From Scatacola_A faecigallinarum (GTDB lineage Bacteria; Pseudomonadota; Alphaproteobacteria; RF32; CAG-239), in assembly GCA_018713605.1 (NCBI GenBank), contig DVOM01000011.1:22666-86665 (forward strand): 64,000 nt of DNA, in the 5' to 3' direction. The notes beneath the pieces were generated by a model. That model had not been told where the DNA came from. It did no database searches and saw only the letters and a list, made by a program, of their open reading frames with translations. How positions within the stretch are numbered: position 1 is the stretch's first letter; each line of letters opens with the position of its first letter. Below, in pieces: positions 35,860 to 45,370 of this stretch. The position numbers were made by a program, and so were the translations under genes.

Positions 35860-35888
35860 TTGACAAATATAAACTACTAGTAGTAAAC
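35860..35888 (+). promoter_or_regulatory. Possible promoter with perfect palindromic operator before the helicase cassette
   Basis: TTGACA at 35860-35865 is followed by a 12-bp perfect palindrome ACTACTAGTAGT (35873-35884) lying in the promoter spacer. The -10 is weak (GTAAAC) or lies further down in the AT-rich DNA (TATATT-like at about 35903). A palindrome here suits a dimeric repressor. Confidence 0.4.
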
Positions 35889-35949
35889 ACGAAAAGTTTA
35901 TTGTATATATTAAATATAATTAATATAAGATATATGAACTGTATTGAAC

Positions 35950-37200
35950 ATGAATATAGATTACGGCTTGGAAGCCGCCAGTGACAAATTATCAAAACTG
36001 AAAGCCGGAGCGCTGTTCATGCGGATGGGCGCGCGTAAGACGAAAATGGCTTTGGACCTGATTAAGAACAAGCAGGACGATTTTGACACTGTCGTCTGGA
36101 TTGCGCCGGCGTCGTTTTTAGGCTGGGACGGCTACACAAAGGCGATTGACGAGAATCTGGAGGGGCTGACGAAGGAAATCTGTTTTTTTTCGATTGAGAG
36201 CATTTCCTGTTCGGACATCCGTTATCTGCAGCTTTATGCGCTGGCTGAGCGTTACAGGGTCTTTTGCGTCGTTGACGAGAGCATTACGATTAAAAATACC
36301 GAAGCCGGACGAACTAAACGTCTTCTGCTGATGCGCAACATGTTTGACTACCGGCTGATTTTGAGCAGTCTGCCGCTGACGCAGGGGCTGGTTGACCTCT
36401 ATTCGCAAATTGAGTTTATGCATCCCTCGGTGCTGAACATGTCGGAAACACAGTTTCTCAACACTTATCTCTCGCCATACGACGACGGTACGACGCGGAA
36501 GTGGTCGAAGCCCGAAAACGAAAAGATCCTGATTGAACAAATGCGGCCGTTTATTTTTCAGTGTGATTTGGAGGAACATAATAATTTGAACTATATTGAC
36601 CTTTGCTTTGATTTGACGGAAAAAGAAGAGGCCAGTTATCAGGAAGAGAAAAACGAATTTCTTCAAGGTAAAAATCAGGTCGCTTTTATGGAAGTGGCGC
36701 AAAGGTTTCAACATATTTACACCATTGCCAAAAACAAGGTCGAAGGTTTGTTTGCGCTGATTGACGAAATTGCCGCCCGCGGGGAAAAGGTTATTATCTA
36801 TATCAAGTATCTGGACGAGATACGCTTTTTCAAGGAGTGCGGAAAGCTCAAAAGAGGCAAGTATGTCGTGCTTTCGGGCCGCTGCAACAAGCGGAAGGCG
36901 GTAAAGCTGTTTGCACAGCGCATTGACATCATGTTTTCGACCTACGGAGTAGATTCTCAGGGGCTGGACCTGTGCAATTGCAATAATATTATTTATTTTT
37001 CGCAGACATTCGATTATAAAAGTAAACTGCAGTGTATGCATAATGTTTATCAGTCGCATACGGGGCGCAGCATCAATATTTATAATCTTTGGATTAATAC
37101 CGGACTGGATAAGCTTATCAAACAGAATTTAAGCCGAAAGAAAAATGTTCTCTCCAATGTCTGCCGCATGATTTCTAGAGAGGAGGCCTTAGCGTTATGA
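35950..37200 (+). CDS. SNF2-like helicase/ATPase of phage type
   Basis: 416 residues from the ATG at 35950 (no strong ribosome site; start uncertain). Helicase motifs are recognisable but reduced: a Walker A-like MRMGARKTKMALDL, motif Ia WIAPASFLGW, motif II VVDESITIKN (SNF2-like DE-S-IKN), motif III LSSLPLTQG, motif V STYGVDSQGLDL and motif VI-like QCMHNVYQSHTGRS. Small SNF2-like proteins of this shape occur in phages and mobile cassettes. It overlaps the next gene by 4 bp, so it belongs to a three-gene unit with IbrA- and IbrB-like proteins. Likely DNA-dependent ATPase. Confidence 0.75.
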   Translation: MNIDYGLEAASDKLSKLKAGALFMRMGARKTKMALDLIKNKQDDFDTVVWIAPASFLGWDGYTKAIDENLEGLTKEICFFSIESISCSDIRYLQLYALAERYRVFCVVDESITIKNTEAGRTKRLLLMRNMFDYRLILSSLPLTQGLVDLYSQIEFMHPSVLNMSETQFLNTYLSPYDDGTTRKWSKPENEKILIEQMRPFIFQCDLEEHNNLNYIDLCFDLTEKEEASYQEEKNEFLQGKNQVAFMEVAQRFQHIYTIAKNKVEGLFALIDEIAARGEKVIIYIKYLDEIRFFKECGKLKRGKYVVLSGRCNKRKAVKLFAQRIDIMFSTYGVDSQGLDLCNCNNIIYFSQTFDYKSKLQCMHNVYQSHTGRSINIYNLWINTGLDKLIKQNLSRKKNVLSNVCRMISREEALAL

Positions 37201-38498
37201 AGAAATACTTGGAGAAAAATGTCTATGAAGCCCTGCAGGACAGGCTTAAATTTATTTTCGACAACTTCGACAACATTTATGTTTCGTTCTCCGGAGGCAA
37301 GGACAGCGGTCTGCTGCTGAACATGGTGCTGAGTTACAAGCGCCGGAACAAAATTGCCAAAAAAATCGGGGTTTTTCATCAGGACTTTGAGGCTCAGTAT
37401 CAGACGACCACGGATTTTGTTTCCAGAATGTTTGAAAACAATCTGCGCGACATTGAGCCTTACTGGGTCTGCCTGCCGATGGGGTCGCGCTGCGCGGTCA
37501 GCAATTATCAGATGTATTGGTATCCGTGGGATCCGGACAAGGAAGAGCTTTGGGTGCGTCCGATGCCTAAAATGCCATATATTATCAATATGGACAACAA
37601 TCCGTTTGACTTTTACCGTTACAAAATGGTGCAGGAAGATTTGTATGCCGAATTCGGCGAATGGTATTCCCGTCAGAAAAAGGGCAAAACTATCTGCCTT
37701 TTGGGTATCAGGGCCGACGAATCGCTGAACCGTTACCGGGCTTATGCCAATGACCGGAAAACGATTATGCAGGGTAATCAGTGGACGACCAAAATGGGCG
37801 AAAACTGGTGGAATGCTTATCCGATTTATGACTGGACGACCAAAGACGTCTGGATTGCCAACGGCAAGTTCGACTATGACTATAACCGGATATATGACCT
37901 GTTCTGGAAGGCCGGGCTGTCCATCAGTCAGATGCGCGTTGCCAGTCCTTATCATGAAAGCGCCAAGGAAAGCCTGAATCTTTACCGCGTTTTGGAACCG
38001 GCAACCTGGGTGCGGGTGGTTTCCCGCGTGCAGGGAGCGAACTTCGGCGCCATTTACGGAAGCTCTCATGCGCTGGGCGCCCGTAAAATAGAACTGCCGC
38101 CGGGGCACACGTGGCGGAGTTATGTGAAGTTTCTGCTGGCGACGCTGCCGGAAGCGATGCGCCGCAATTATATCGAAAAGTTTAAAACCTCAATCCGTTT
38201 CTGGTGGAAGAAAGGCGGCGTGGTTGACGAAGAAGCCATTAAGGAGCTTGAAGCCTGCAATTATCCGATACGGCACAACGGAAAGAGCAATTATAAAAGC
38301 AACAAGGAGAAGATTGCGTTTCTGGGGACGCCGGACCATACCGACGACATCAAGTCGACCATCGACATTCCGTCGTGGAAACGTATGGCAGTTTGTATTC
38401 TGAAAAACGACCATTTATGCAAATATATGGGATTTTCGCAGACGCAGAAGCAGAATCAGCGTCAAAAAGAGTTAATGGAAAAGTACAAGAAATTGTGA
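37197..38498 (+). CDS. IbrA-like PAPS-reductase-family protein (DUF3440)
   Basis: 433 residues. The ATP-pyrophosphatase P-loop VSFSGGKDSGLLL lies at ~28-40, followed by GVFHQDFEAQY, LLGIRADESLNRYRAY and YPIYDWTTKDVWIANG. The C-terminal ~100 residues carry a DUF3440-type extension. Relatives include E. coli IbrA and the DNA-sulphur protein DndC. This enzyme class activates substrates with ATP, often for sulphur chemistry, and could modify DNA, RNA or nucleotides. The ATGA overlap with the helicase and an 11-bp gap to an IbrB-like gene indicate one operon. Confidence 0.85.
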   Translation: MKKYLEKNVYEALQDRLKFIFDNFDNIYVSFSGGKDSGLLLNMVLSYKRRNKIAKKIGVFHQDFEAQYQTTTDFVSRMFENNLRDIEPYWVCLPMGSRCAVSNYQMYWYPWDPDKEELWVRPMPKMPYIINMDNNPFDFYRYKMVQEDLYAEFGEWYSRQKKGKTICLLGIRADESLNRYRAYANDRKTIMQGNQWTTKMGENWWNAYPIYDWTTKDVWIANGKFDYDYNRIYDLFWKAGLSISQMRVASPYHESAKESLNLYRVLEPATWVRVVSRVQGANFGAIYGSSHALGARKIELPPGHTWRSYVKFLLATLPEAMRRNYIEKFKTSIRFWWKKGGVVDEEAIKELEACNYPIRHNGKSNYKSNKEKIAFLGTPDHTDDIKSTIDIPSWKRMAVCILKNDHLCKYMGFSQTQKQNQRQKELMEKYKKL

Positions 38499-38508
38499 GG
38501 TATGTCAA

Positions 38509-39027
38509 ATGAGCGAATATGTAAGTCCTGTTTATAACGTGAAGGCAATTCCGGTTGAAAAGATCAGAGCCAACAACTATAACCCCAACAAAGTGGCGCC
38601 GCCGGAGATGAAACTGCTGGAAATTTCCATTTGGGAAGACGGTTTTACACAGCCGATCGTCTGCTATCATGACAAGGCAAACGACGAATATATCGTCGTT
38701 GACGGTTTTCACCGCTTTACGACGATGCTGACCAGCGAGCGAATCCGGCATCGCGAAAAAGGAATGATGCCGGTGGTGGTTATCGACAAGGAACTGGGCG
38801 AGCGCATGGCTTCGACCATCCGTCATAACCGCGCCCGCGGCAGCCACAGCGTCGACCTGATGAGCAATATCGTAGCCGAGCTTTTGGAAATGGGCAAAAG
38901 CGATTCCTGGATATGCCGCAATATCGGCATGTCGGCGGATGAGCTGCTGCGCCTGAAGCAGATTACCGGTCTGGCCAATCTGTTCAAAGACGAGGATTTT
39001 TCCAAAAGCTGGGAAGTGACAAAATAG
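38509..39027 (+). CDS. IbrB-like ParB-domain protein
   Basis: 172 residues. The ParB N-terminal nuclease-like domain has IRANNYNPNKVAPPEM, EDGFTQPIVCY, YIVVDGFHRFT and RHNRARGSH. The C-terminal part is helical and HTH-like (ICRNIGMSADELLRLKQIT). IbrA/IbrB homologues typically occur as neighbours in prophages and islands, and are named for regulating immunoglobulin-binding proteins in E. coli. Here a helicase precedes them. The ParB-like fold can hydrolyse CTP/ATP or cut DNA; activity unknown. Confidence 0.83.
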   Translation: MSEYVSPVYNVKAIPVEKIRANNYNPNKVAPPEMKLLEISIWEDGFTQPIVCYHDKANDEYIVVDGFHRFTTMLTSERIRHREKGMMPVVVIDKELGERMASTIRHNRARGSHSVDLMSNIVAELLEMGKSDSWICRNIGMSADELLRLKQITGLANLFKDEDFSKSWEVTK

Positions 39028-39122
39028 AAAAAACAGTGGCATAACTGAAAAAAATACTTTTTATCCGAGGAAAATTGCTGTTTCGTAAATATCGGCACTG
39101 GAGAAACATCTGAGAGGTACAA

Positions 39123-40463
39123 ATGGAAGTTTTCAGCAGTATGCCCCCGGTCTGGGGGATGAGTCCGCAGTTATTGGCAATAATCATTATGTCAATCTGC
39201 TATTTGATTATTTTCAGCGAAAAAGTCAACCGGGCGGTTATTGCCCTGCTGGGTGCCGGCCTGATGATTGTGTCGGGCATATTGACGCAGCCGGCCGCGC
39301 TGAAAGGCATTGACTTTAACACGCTGGCCTTGCTGACCGGAATGATGATTATTGTCGGCATTGCCGAAAAGTCCGGCATATTTCAGTTCGTGGCGGTTTG
39401 GGGGGCGAAAAGGGTTAAGGCTTCGCCGCGCGGGCTGCTGATTGTGCTGCCGGTGGTTACGGCGGTTTTTTCGGCTTTTCTTGACAATGTGACAACGGTA
39501 CTGCTGATTGCGCCGGTAACGTTTCAGATTACCCGCACCCTGAAAATCAATCCGTATCCGTATCTGATTCTGGAAATTTTCGCTTCCAACATCGGTGGGA
39601 CGGCAACGCTTATCGGCGATCCGCCGAACATCCTTATCGGCTCTTCTATCGGGTTGTCGTTTATGGACTTTGTTTATCATCTGACGCCGGTGGTTGCAGC
39701 GACCATGGTTGTTCTGCTGGTTATGTTTGACCTTATCTGGGGGCGGAGAATGACGACCAGCGACGAATACAAGGCTGCGGTTATGGAGATGAAGGCTGCC
39801 GACTGCATCGTCGACAGGGGGCTGTTGTACAAATCGCTGTTTGTTCTGGCCTGCGTGATTGCCGCTTTTGTTTCCGCCAAGCAGATTAAACTGGACAACG
39901 GTACGATTGCGCTGGTCGGCGCGGCCGTGCTTTTGCTGCTTTACAGCTGGAAGTTTAAAGGCGAAGACCGTGACGCCAAGGTGCAGGAAGTTTTCGGGCT
40001 GGTTGACTGGACGACGATTTTCTTCTTTACCGGTTTGTTCGTAATTGTTTACGGACTTGAAGAGACCGGTGTGCTGCGGGCTCTCGGCAACTGGTTTTTG
40101 GAGCTTACCGGCGGCAGTCTGACGGCGATGACGTATTTGATTTTGTGGAGTTCGGCAATCCTTTCCAGCGTGATAGACAACATTCCGTTTGTAGCAACCA
40201 TGATTCCGATGATTAAGTCAATGGAAGAATCGGTCGGCGGGCGCGAAGTCATGATGCCGGTGTGGTGGGCTTTGTCGCTCGGCGCCTGCTTCGGCGGAAA
40301 CGGCACGTTAATCGGCGCTTCGGCCAATGTGGTCGTTGCCGGCATGGCCATGCGCGAGGGGCATCCCATCAAGTTTCTGGGCTTTCTCATCTGGTCGGTG
40401 CCGGTTATGCTGCTGAGCGTCGGCATTGCCACGGTGTTCCTGTATCTGGAATACCAGATGTAA
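39123..40463 (+). CDS. ArsB/NhaD-superfamily ion permease
   Basis: 446 residues with about eleven membrane helices. FNTLALLTGMMIIVGIAEKS, FLDNVTTVLLIAPVT, NIGGTATLIGDPPNIL, SSVIDNIPFVATMIPM and GGNGTLIGASANVV are the paired repeat motifs of the ArsB/NhaD (SLC13-like) transporters. Likely a Na+/H+ antiporter or anion exporter of the inner membrane; the substrate cannot be told. GAGAGG precedes the ATG. Confidence 0.88.
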   Translation: MEVFSSMPPVWGMSPQLLAIIIMSICYLIIFSEKVNRAVIALLGAGLMIVSGILTQPAALKGIDFNTLALLTGMMIIVGIAEKSGIFQFVAVWGAKRVKASPRGLLIVLPVVTAVFSAFLDNVTTVLLIAPVTFQITRTLKINPYPYLILEIFASNIGGTATLIGDPPNILIGSSIGLSFMDFVYHLTPVVAATMVVLLVMFDLIWGRRMTTSDEYKAAVMEMKAADCIVDRGLLYKSLFVLACVIAAFVSAKQIKLDNGTIALVGAAVLLLLYSWKFKGEDRDAKVQEVFGLVDWTTIFFFTGLFVIVYGLEETGVLRALGNWFLELTGGSLTAMTYLILWSSAILSSVIDNIPFVATMIPMIKSMEESVGGREVMMPVWWALSLGACFGGNGTLIGASANVVVAGMAMREGHPIKFLGFLIWSVPVMLLSVGIATVFLYLEYQM

Positions 40464-40483
40464 GTCCGAAACCCTCCGTTTGT

Positions 40484-40513
40484 AAACCCCGTCCGCCGCG
40501 TCGGGGTTTTTCC
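40484..40513 (+). terminator. Terminator after the ion permease
   Basis: AACCCCG, loop, CGGGGTTTTTCC. Confidence 0.8.
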
Positions 40514-40606
40514 TTCTTGTGAATATGATAGGGAAAGTGGTTGCTTTGCGGGCGGGGAAGTATAAAATACAGCCATTGAATTTTGTAATTTTTGAAGGAT
40601 TTTGTA

Positions 40607-41491
40607 ATGAAAGGTATCATTCTTGCGGGCGGCAGCGGTTCGCGGCTTTATCCGCTGACCAATACGACCAGCAAACAGCTTTTGCCGGTTTATGACAAAC
40701 CGATGATTTATTATCCGTTGTCGACGCTTATGCTGTTCGGCATCAGGGAAATTCTGATTATTTCGACGCCGCAGGATACGCCGAACATTGAGCGTCTGTT
40801 CGGCGACGGCAGCAATATCGGTCTCAATATCAGCTATAAGGTTCAGGCTGAACCGAAAGGCATTGCGCAGGCGTTTACCATCGGCGCCGACTTTATCGGC
40901 AACGATGACGTCTGTCTGATTTTGGGTGACAATATTTTCTATATGGGCGATCAGCTCAAGCTCTTCCGAGAGGAAGTTTCGAAAAACACCGGCGGAACCG
41001 TTTTCGGTTATCACGTTTCGGATCCGGAACGTTTCGGCGTGGTTGAATTTGACAGAAACCACAAGGCGATTTCAATTGAGGAGAAGCCGAAACAGCCGAA
41101 GTCGAACTATGCGGTCGTCGGTTTGTATTTTTACAAGTCTGACGTGGTCGAAAAGGCGCGCCGTCTGAAACCTTCGGCTCGCGGCGAACTGGAGATTACC
41201 GACCTGAACCGCGAGTATCTGGAAGAGGGACGGCTGAACGTGGTAACCATGAAACGAGGCAATGCCTGGCTGGATGCGGGAACGCCGCAATCGCTTCTGG
41301 ACGCTTCCAATTTTATCGGCATTATCGAAAAGCGGCAGGACCTTAAGATTGCCTGTATTGAAGAAATTGCCTATAAGCGCGGTTTTATTGACGATGCGCA
41401 GATGGAAAAAATCATCAATTCGCTGAAAGACGGCGTTGACTATAAGAACTATTTGAAACGCGTTTACGAGGACAGTCATGAAGATTATTAA
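40607..41491 (+). CDS. rfbA: Glucose-1-phosphate thymidylyltransferase
   Basis: 294 residues from the ATG at 40607; AAGGA lies upstream. MKGIILAGGSGSRLYPLT nucleotide-binding start, LGDNIFYM with catalytic Asp, EEKPKQPKSNYAVVGLYFY, and WLDAGTPQSLLDAS. Makes dTDP-glucose from dTTP and glucose-1-phosphate, the first step of dTDP-L-rhamnose synthesis. First gene of the rfb operon; overlaps rfbC by 14 bp. Confidence 0.96.
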   Translation: MKGIILAGGSGSRLYPLTNTTSKQLLPVYDKPMIYYPLSTLMLFGIREILIISTPQDTPNIERLFGDGSNIGLNISYKVQAEPKGIAQAFTIGADFIGNDDVCLILGDNIFYMGDQLKLFREEVSKNTGGTVFGYHVSDPERFGVVEFDRNHKAISIEEKPKQPKSNYAVVGLYFYKSDVVEKARRLKPSARGELEITDLNREYLEEGRLNVVTMKRGNAWLDAGTPQSLLDASNFIGIIEKRQDLKIACIEEIAYKRGFIDDAQMEKIINSLKDGVDYKNYLKRVYEDSHEDY

Positions 41492-42023
41492 CACGGCGAT
41501 TGAAGGGGTTTATATTATTGAACCTCAGGTTTTTGAAGATAACCGCGGTTATTTTTTCGAAAGCTACAACAAGCAGAAAATGGACGAGGCCGGTTTGAAA
41601 TATGACTTTATTCAGGACAACCAGTCGATGTCCAAGTACGGCACCATTCGCGGCATTCATTTTCAGAAGGGCGATTTTGCCCAGGCCAAGCTGGTGCGGG
41701 TGCTGGAAGGGACGGTTCTTGACGTGGCCGTTGACCTGCGCAAAGGTTCAAAGACTTTCGGTAAGCATGTTGCGGTCGAGCTTTCGGCAGAAAATAAGCG
41801 CCAGCTGATGATTCCGCGCGGTTTCGGACACGGTTTTTCGGTATTGTCCGAAACGGCCGTCTTCACGTATAAGTGTGACAACGTTTATAACAAAGCTTCG
41901 GAAGGCGGCATTCGCTTTGACGATCCGGACATCAACATTGACTGGAAGGTCAGACCGGAAGACGCCATTCTTTCGGACAAGGATAAAAATGCACCGTTTT
42001 TGAAGGATGTCACATGTTTTTAG
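41478..42023 (+). CDS. rfbC: dTDP-4-dehydrorhamnose 3,5-epimerase
   Basis: 181 residues, usual length. FEDNRGYFFESYN, RGIHFQKG with the catalytic His, VLDVAVDLRKGSKTFG, and IPRGFGHGFSVLSE. Third step of dTDP-L-rhamnose synthesis, inverting C3 and C5. Overlaps rfbD by 10 bp. Confidence 0.96.
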   Translation: MKIINTAIEGVYIIEPQVFEDNRGYFFESYNKQKMDEAGLKYDFIQDNQSMSKYGTIRGIHFQKGDFAQAKLVRVLEGTVLDVAVDLRKGSKTFGKHVAVELSAENKRQLMIPRGFGHGFSVLSETAVFTYKCDNVYNKASEGGIRFDDPDINIDWKVRPEDAILSDKDKNAPFLKDVTCF

Positions 42024-42850
42024 TCGTCGGAGCCAACGGACAGCTTGGCAATGAGCTGAAACTCATTCTCGGCGGCAACGCCGAATATGTTGACCGTGAG
42101 CAGTTGGATATTACCGATGCCGCGGCGGTAAAGGCCTTTGTGAAACCGGAAAAATATGCGGCGGTTATCAACTGTGCCGCTTATACGGCGGTTGACAAGG
42201 CGGAAAGCGATGCGGTTCTGGCCGAAAAAATCAATGTGGACGGCCCGCGGCATTTGGCCGAGACGGGTGTGCCGCTGTTGCAGGTGTCGACGGATTACGT
42301 TTTTGACGGCACCGGCCATCGTCCGTATACGGAAAGCGACGAAGCCAATCCGCAGTCGGTGTACGGCGTGACCAAACTGGCCGGCGAGCGGGCTGCGCTG
42401 GAAAAGGCGTCGGGATGCTTTGTCGTCAGAACGGCCTGGCTGTATTCGACTTTCGGTAACAACTTCGTCAAAACCATGCGGAGGCTGGGAGCCGAGCGTG
42501 ACAGCCTGAATGTGGTTTTTGACCAAATCGGCAGTCCGACCTATGCCCGCGATTTGGCTGAAGCCATTGTTGCCGCATTGCCTAAACTGAAGCCCGGCGT
42601 GAAGGAAATTTATCATTTTTCCGACGAAGGCGTTTGTTCATGGTATGATTTTGCGGTTGCGATAATGGCGCTTTCGGGGCTGAAGTGCGCTGTGAAGCCG
42701 ATTGAGAGCAAGGATTATCCGACTCCGGCAAAACGTCCGTTTTATTCGGTGCTGAACAAGGGAAAGATAAAAAAGGATTTGGAAATTGAAATCAGGCATT
42801 GGTCCGAGAGCCTGAAGGACTGTGTGGAGAAACTGAATAATGGTCTTTAG
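42014..42850 (+). CDS. rfbD: dTDP-4-dehydrorhamnose reductase
   Basis: 278 residues. VVGANGQLGNELK nucleotide motif, NCAAYTAVDKAE, STDYVFDGTG, and YGVTKLAGE with the catalytic Tyr/Lys. Last step, giving dTDP-L-rhamnose with NAD(P)H. Its end overlaps the start of the MBOAT gene by 11 bp. Confidence 0.96.
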   Translation: MFLVVGANGQLGNELKLILGGNAEYVDREQLDITDAAAVKAFVKPEKYAAVINCAAYTAVDKAESDAVLAEKINVDGPRHLAETGVPLLQVSTDYVFDGTGHRPYTESDEANPQSVYGVTKLAGERAALEKASGCFVVRTAWLYSTFGNNFVKTMRRLGAERDSLNVVFDQIGSPTYARDLAEAIVAALPKLKPGVKEIYHFSDEGVCSWYDFAVAIMALSGLKCAVKPIESKDYPTPAKRPFYSVLNKGKIKKDLEIEIRHWSESLKDCVEKLNNGL

Positions 42851-44243
42851 TTCTTTGATATTTTTGTGGATTTTTCTTCCGGTCGTTTTCATTTTGTATT
42901 TTACGGCCAAAGAACAGTACCGAAACATTATACTGCTGATTGCCAGCCTGTTCTTCTATGCCTGGGGCGAGCCGGTTTATGTGTTTGTCATGATGCTGTC
43001 GATTGTGATAAACTATTTTTGCGGTCTTAAAATCGGCGTGGAAGACGAGCACAAGCGCAAACGGGCGCTGTTTTGGGGCGTGTTTGTCAATCTGGCGCTG
43101 CTTGGCGTGTTCAAATATACGGGCTTTTTTACCGAAAACGTCAATGCCGTTTTCGGATTGCAGGTTGAGGTTAAACATCTGCCGCTGCCTATCGGCATTT
43201 CGTTTTACACGTTTCAGTCGATTTCATACCTGGTCGATATATACCGCCGGGTTTGCGAACCGCAGAAGAACATTGTCAAAATGGGACTGTTTATTTCGTT
43301 TTTCCCGCAACTGATTGCCGGTCCTATTTTGAAGTATTACGACATTGCCAGCCAGATTGACAAACGTCAGGTAACCCTGCCGCTGTTTAACGAGGGGGCC
43401 GTCCGCTTTTTGCAGGGACTGGCAAAGAAGGTTATCATCGCGAACATCATGGCAAAGACGGCCGATGAAATTTTTGCGCTCGGCATCAGCGACATCAGCA
43501 CGCCGACGGCCTGGATCGGCATTATTGCCTATACGTTTCAGATTTATTTCGATTTTTCGGGGTATTCGGATATGGCCATCGGTTTGGGAAAAATGTTCGG
43601 TTTTCATATTCACGAAAACTTCAATCATCCCTATACTGCAACTTCAATCAAGGACTTCTGGCGCCGCTGGCACATTTCGCTGTCGACCTGGTTTAAGGAA
43701 TATTTGTATATTCCGCTGGGCGGCAACCGTGAAGGAACGCTTAAAACCTATCGCAATCTGATGATTGTGTTTTTCCTGACCGGCCTGTGGCACGGCGCGA
43801 GCTGGAACTTTGTCATCTGGGGGTTGTTTCACGGGACTTTTCTGGTTCTGGAACGGATTTTCCCGATTGAGAAAATTCTGCATTTCCGGTTGTTGAAGAG
43901 CATTTATACCCTGCTGGTGGTTATTGTGGCCTGGGTCTTTTTCCGGGCGGAGACGCTTGGTTCGGCATGGGCTTATCTGAACCGGATGTTTGTGCCGTAT
44001 GACATGGAATCTTACAGCAAATATCTGTCCAACGAGTTTGTTTACGTTGCGGTTCTGGCTTTGGCGTCCTGCGGTTTCGGGGCCATGCTGTATCGCAGGC
44101 TCTTTGCTCTCATCGGGCGCGAAAACTGGGGTAATGCAGTCGTCAGGGCCGTTAATCCCGCTTTTTGCGCGGTTATTGCTTATTTCAGCGTCTTGCTGCT
44201 GGCCAGCAATACCTATAATCCGTTTATTTACTTCAGGTTCTGA
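42840..44243 (+). CDS. AlgI-like MBOAT O-acyltransferase, copy 2
   Basis: 467 residues, multi-spanning. SLFFYAWGEPVYVF, PIGISFYTFQSISYLVDIYR, FPQLIAGPI, FSGYSDMAIGLGKMFGF and LWHGASWNFVIWG with catalytic His. Clearly paralogous to the enzyme at 32687. It overlaps rfbD, so polysaccharide acetylation is tied to rhamnose supply in one transcript. Confidence 0.92.
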   Translation: MVFSSLIFLWIFLPVVFILYFTAKEQYRNIILLIASLFFYAWGEPVYVFVMMLSIVINYFCGLKIGVEDEHKRKRALFWGVFVNLALLGVFKYTGFFTENVNAVFGLQVEVKHLPLPIGISFYTFQSISYLVDIYRRVCEPQKNIVKMGLFISFFPQLIAGPILKYYDIASQIDKRQVTLPLFNEGAVRFLQGLAKKVIIANIMAKTADEIFALGISDISTPTAWIGIIAYTFQIYFDFSGYSDMAIGLGKMFGFHIHENFNHPYTATSIKDFWRRWHISLSTWFKEYLYIPLGGNREGTLKTYRNLMIVFFLTGLWHGASWNFVIWGLFHGTFLVLERIFPIEKILHFRLLKSIYTLLVVIVAWVFFRAETLGSAWAYLNRMFVPYDMESYSKYLSNEFVYVAVLALASCGFGAMLYRRLFALIGRENWGNAVVRAVNPAFCAVIAYFSVLLLASNTYNPFIYFRF

Positions 44244-44245
44244 CC

Positions 44246-45370
44246 ATGGCGAGGCTTGTCCGTACATATATGCTGCTTCCGGCGCTGCTGATGCTGTTTA
44301 TCGTTTTTTATCCGTTTGCGGCGAATCTGTTCTATACAAATACGGAAATAATGGACAACCGTCCGCTGCACGAAAAGCCGGTTAAGTTTACCAGAAATTA
44401 TGCACGTGAATTTGAGGATTATTATAACGATACTTTTGCCGGGCGGAAAAAAATTATTTCCAAATACGTCAAGTTGCAAAAAAAACTGAAAATTGACGCC
44501 GGACAGTATTTTTACGGTCAGGACGGCTGGGTTTTTTATGATTCGATCAAGGCCAACAACGGCAATACGCTGGTTGACTACTATGCCGAGGTTTATTTTG
44601 ACGACGAAGAATTGGAAAAAATGGCGCAGGGTATCAACATGGCTTATGACTTTTACGCCAAACGCGGCATAAAATATGTTATTTTTGTTGCGCCGAACAA
44701 GGAAAATATTTATTCCGAATTTATGCCCGAAAGAATGCGGCGTATTCGGAAGTCAGACGTTTCGCGTATGGATAAGGCCGTCGAATATCTGAAAAAGCAT
44801 ACGAAGGCGGAAATCGTCAACGCCAAGCCGGCCATGGTTAAGGCGAAAAGTATGGTAGCACAGAACCTGTATTTTAAGAAGGATACGCATTGGAACAATG
44901 TCGGCGGCTATGTCGGTTTTGAACAACTGGCTGCGGCTTTGCGCCGGCAGGGCGTCAGAGTAAGCGCTCCGTCCGTAACCCGGCTCCATATCGGCAAGGG
45001 AACGCTTCGCGACATGGATATGGAAGCGGGGGCCAAAGAATGGACTTATGAAGTCGGGTACAGGGAAAAGCTGAACAGCGCCTGTGCCGCGGATGAAAGG
45101 AACGAGCTGATCAGCGTTTGCCGGACGCCGGGAACGGGTAATCCTCAAAAGCTGCTGGTCTGGACGGATTCTTTTGCCGCTGCGCTGCAGCCGTATCTGA
45201 ACAAGTCTTTTGGCACGGTTTTCTATTCGACCGCGGGATTGAAAAAACTTTCGGAAATAGAAAAGATTGTTGACGAAACTAAGCCTGATTTGGTTGTGGA
45301 CGAGCTGGTCGAAAGGTATTTCAGCCGTTTTGCCAATTATCCGCGGATTTTCGGGGGCGAATATGACTAA
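44246..45370 (+). CDS. AlgJ-like O-acetyltransferase, copy 2
   Basis: 374 residues with one N-terminal membrane anchor (YMLLPALLMLFIVFYPFAAN) and an extracytoplasmic SGNH-like domain. Motifs: FEDYYNDTFAGRKKI, KKDTHWNNVGGYVGF (Asp-His pair) and WTDSFAAAL with the Ser block. It should transfer acetyl groups delivered by the MBOAT protein encoded 2 bp upstream onto a periplasmic glycan. Tandem paralogue follows. Confidence 0.85.
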   Translation: MARLVRTYMLLPALLMLFIVFYPFAANLFYTNTEIMDNRPLHEKPVKFTRNYAREFEDYYNDTFAGRKKIISKYVKLQKKLKIDAGQYFYGQDGWVFYDSIKANNGNTLVDYYAEVYFDDEELEKMAQGINMAYDFYAKRGIKYVIFVAPNKENIYSEFMPERMRRIRKSDVSRMDKAVEYLKKHTKAEIVNAKPAMVKAKSMVAQNLYFKKDTHWNNVGGYVGFEQLAAALRRQGVRVSAPSVTRLHIGKGTLRDMDMEAGAKEWTYEVGYREKLNSACAADERNELISVCRTPGTGNPQKLLVWTDSFAAALQPYLNKSFGTVFYSTAGLKKLSEIEKIVDETKPDLVVDELVERYFSRFANYPRIFGGEYD

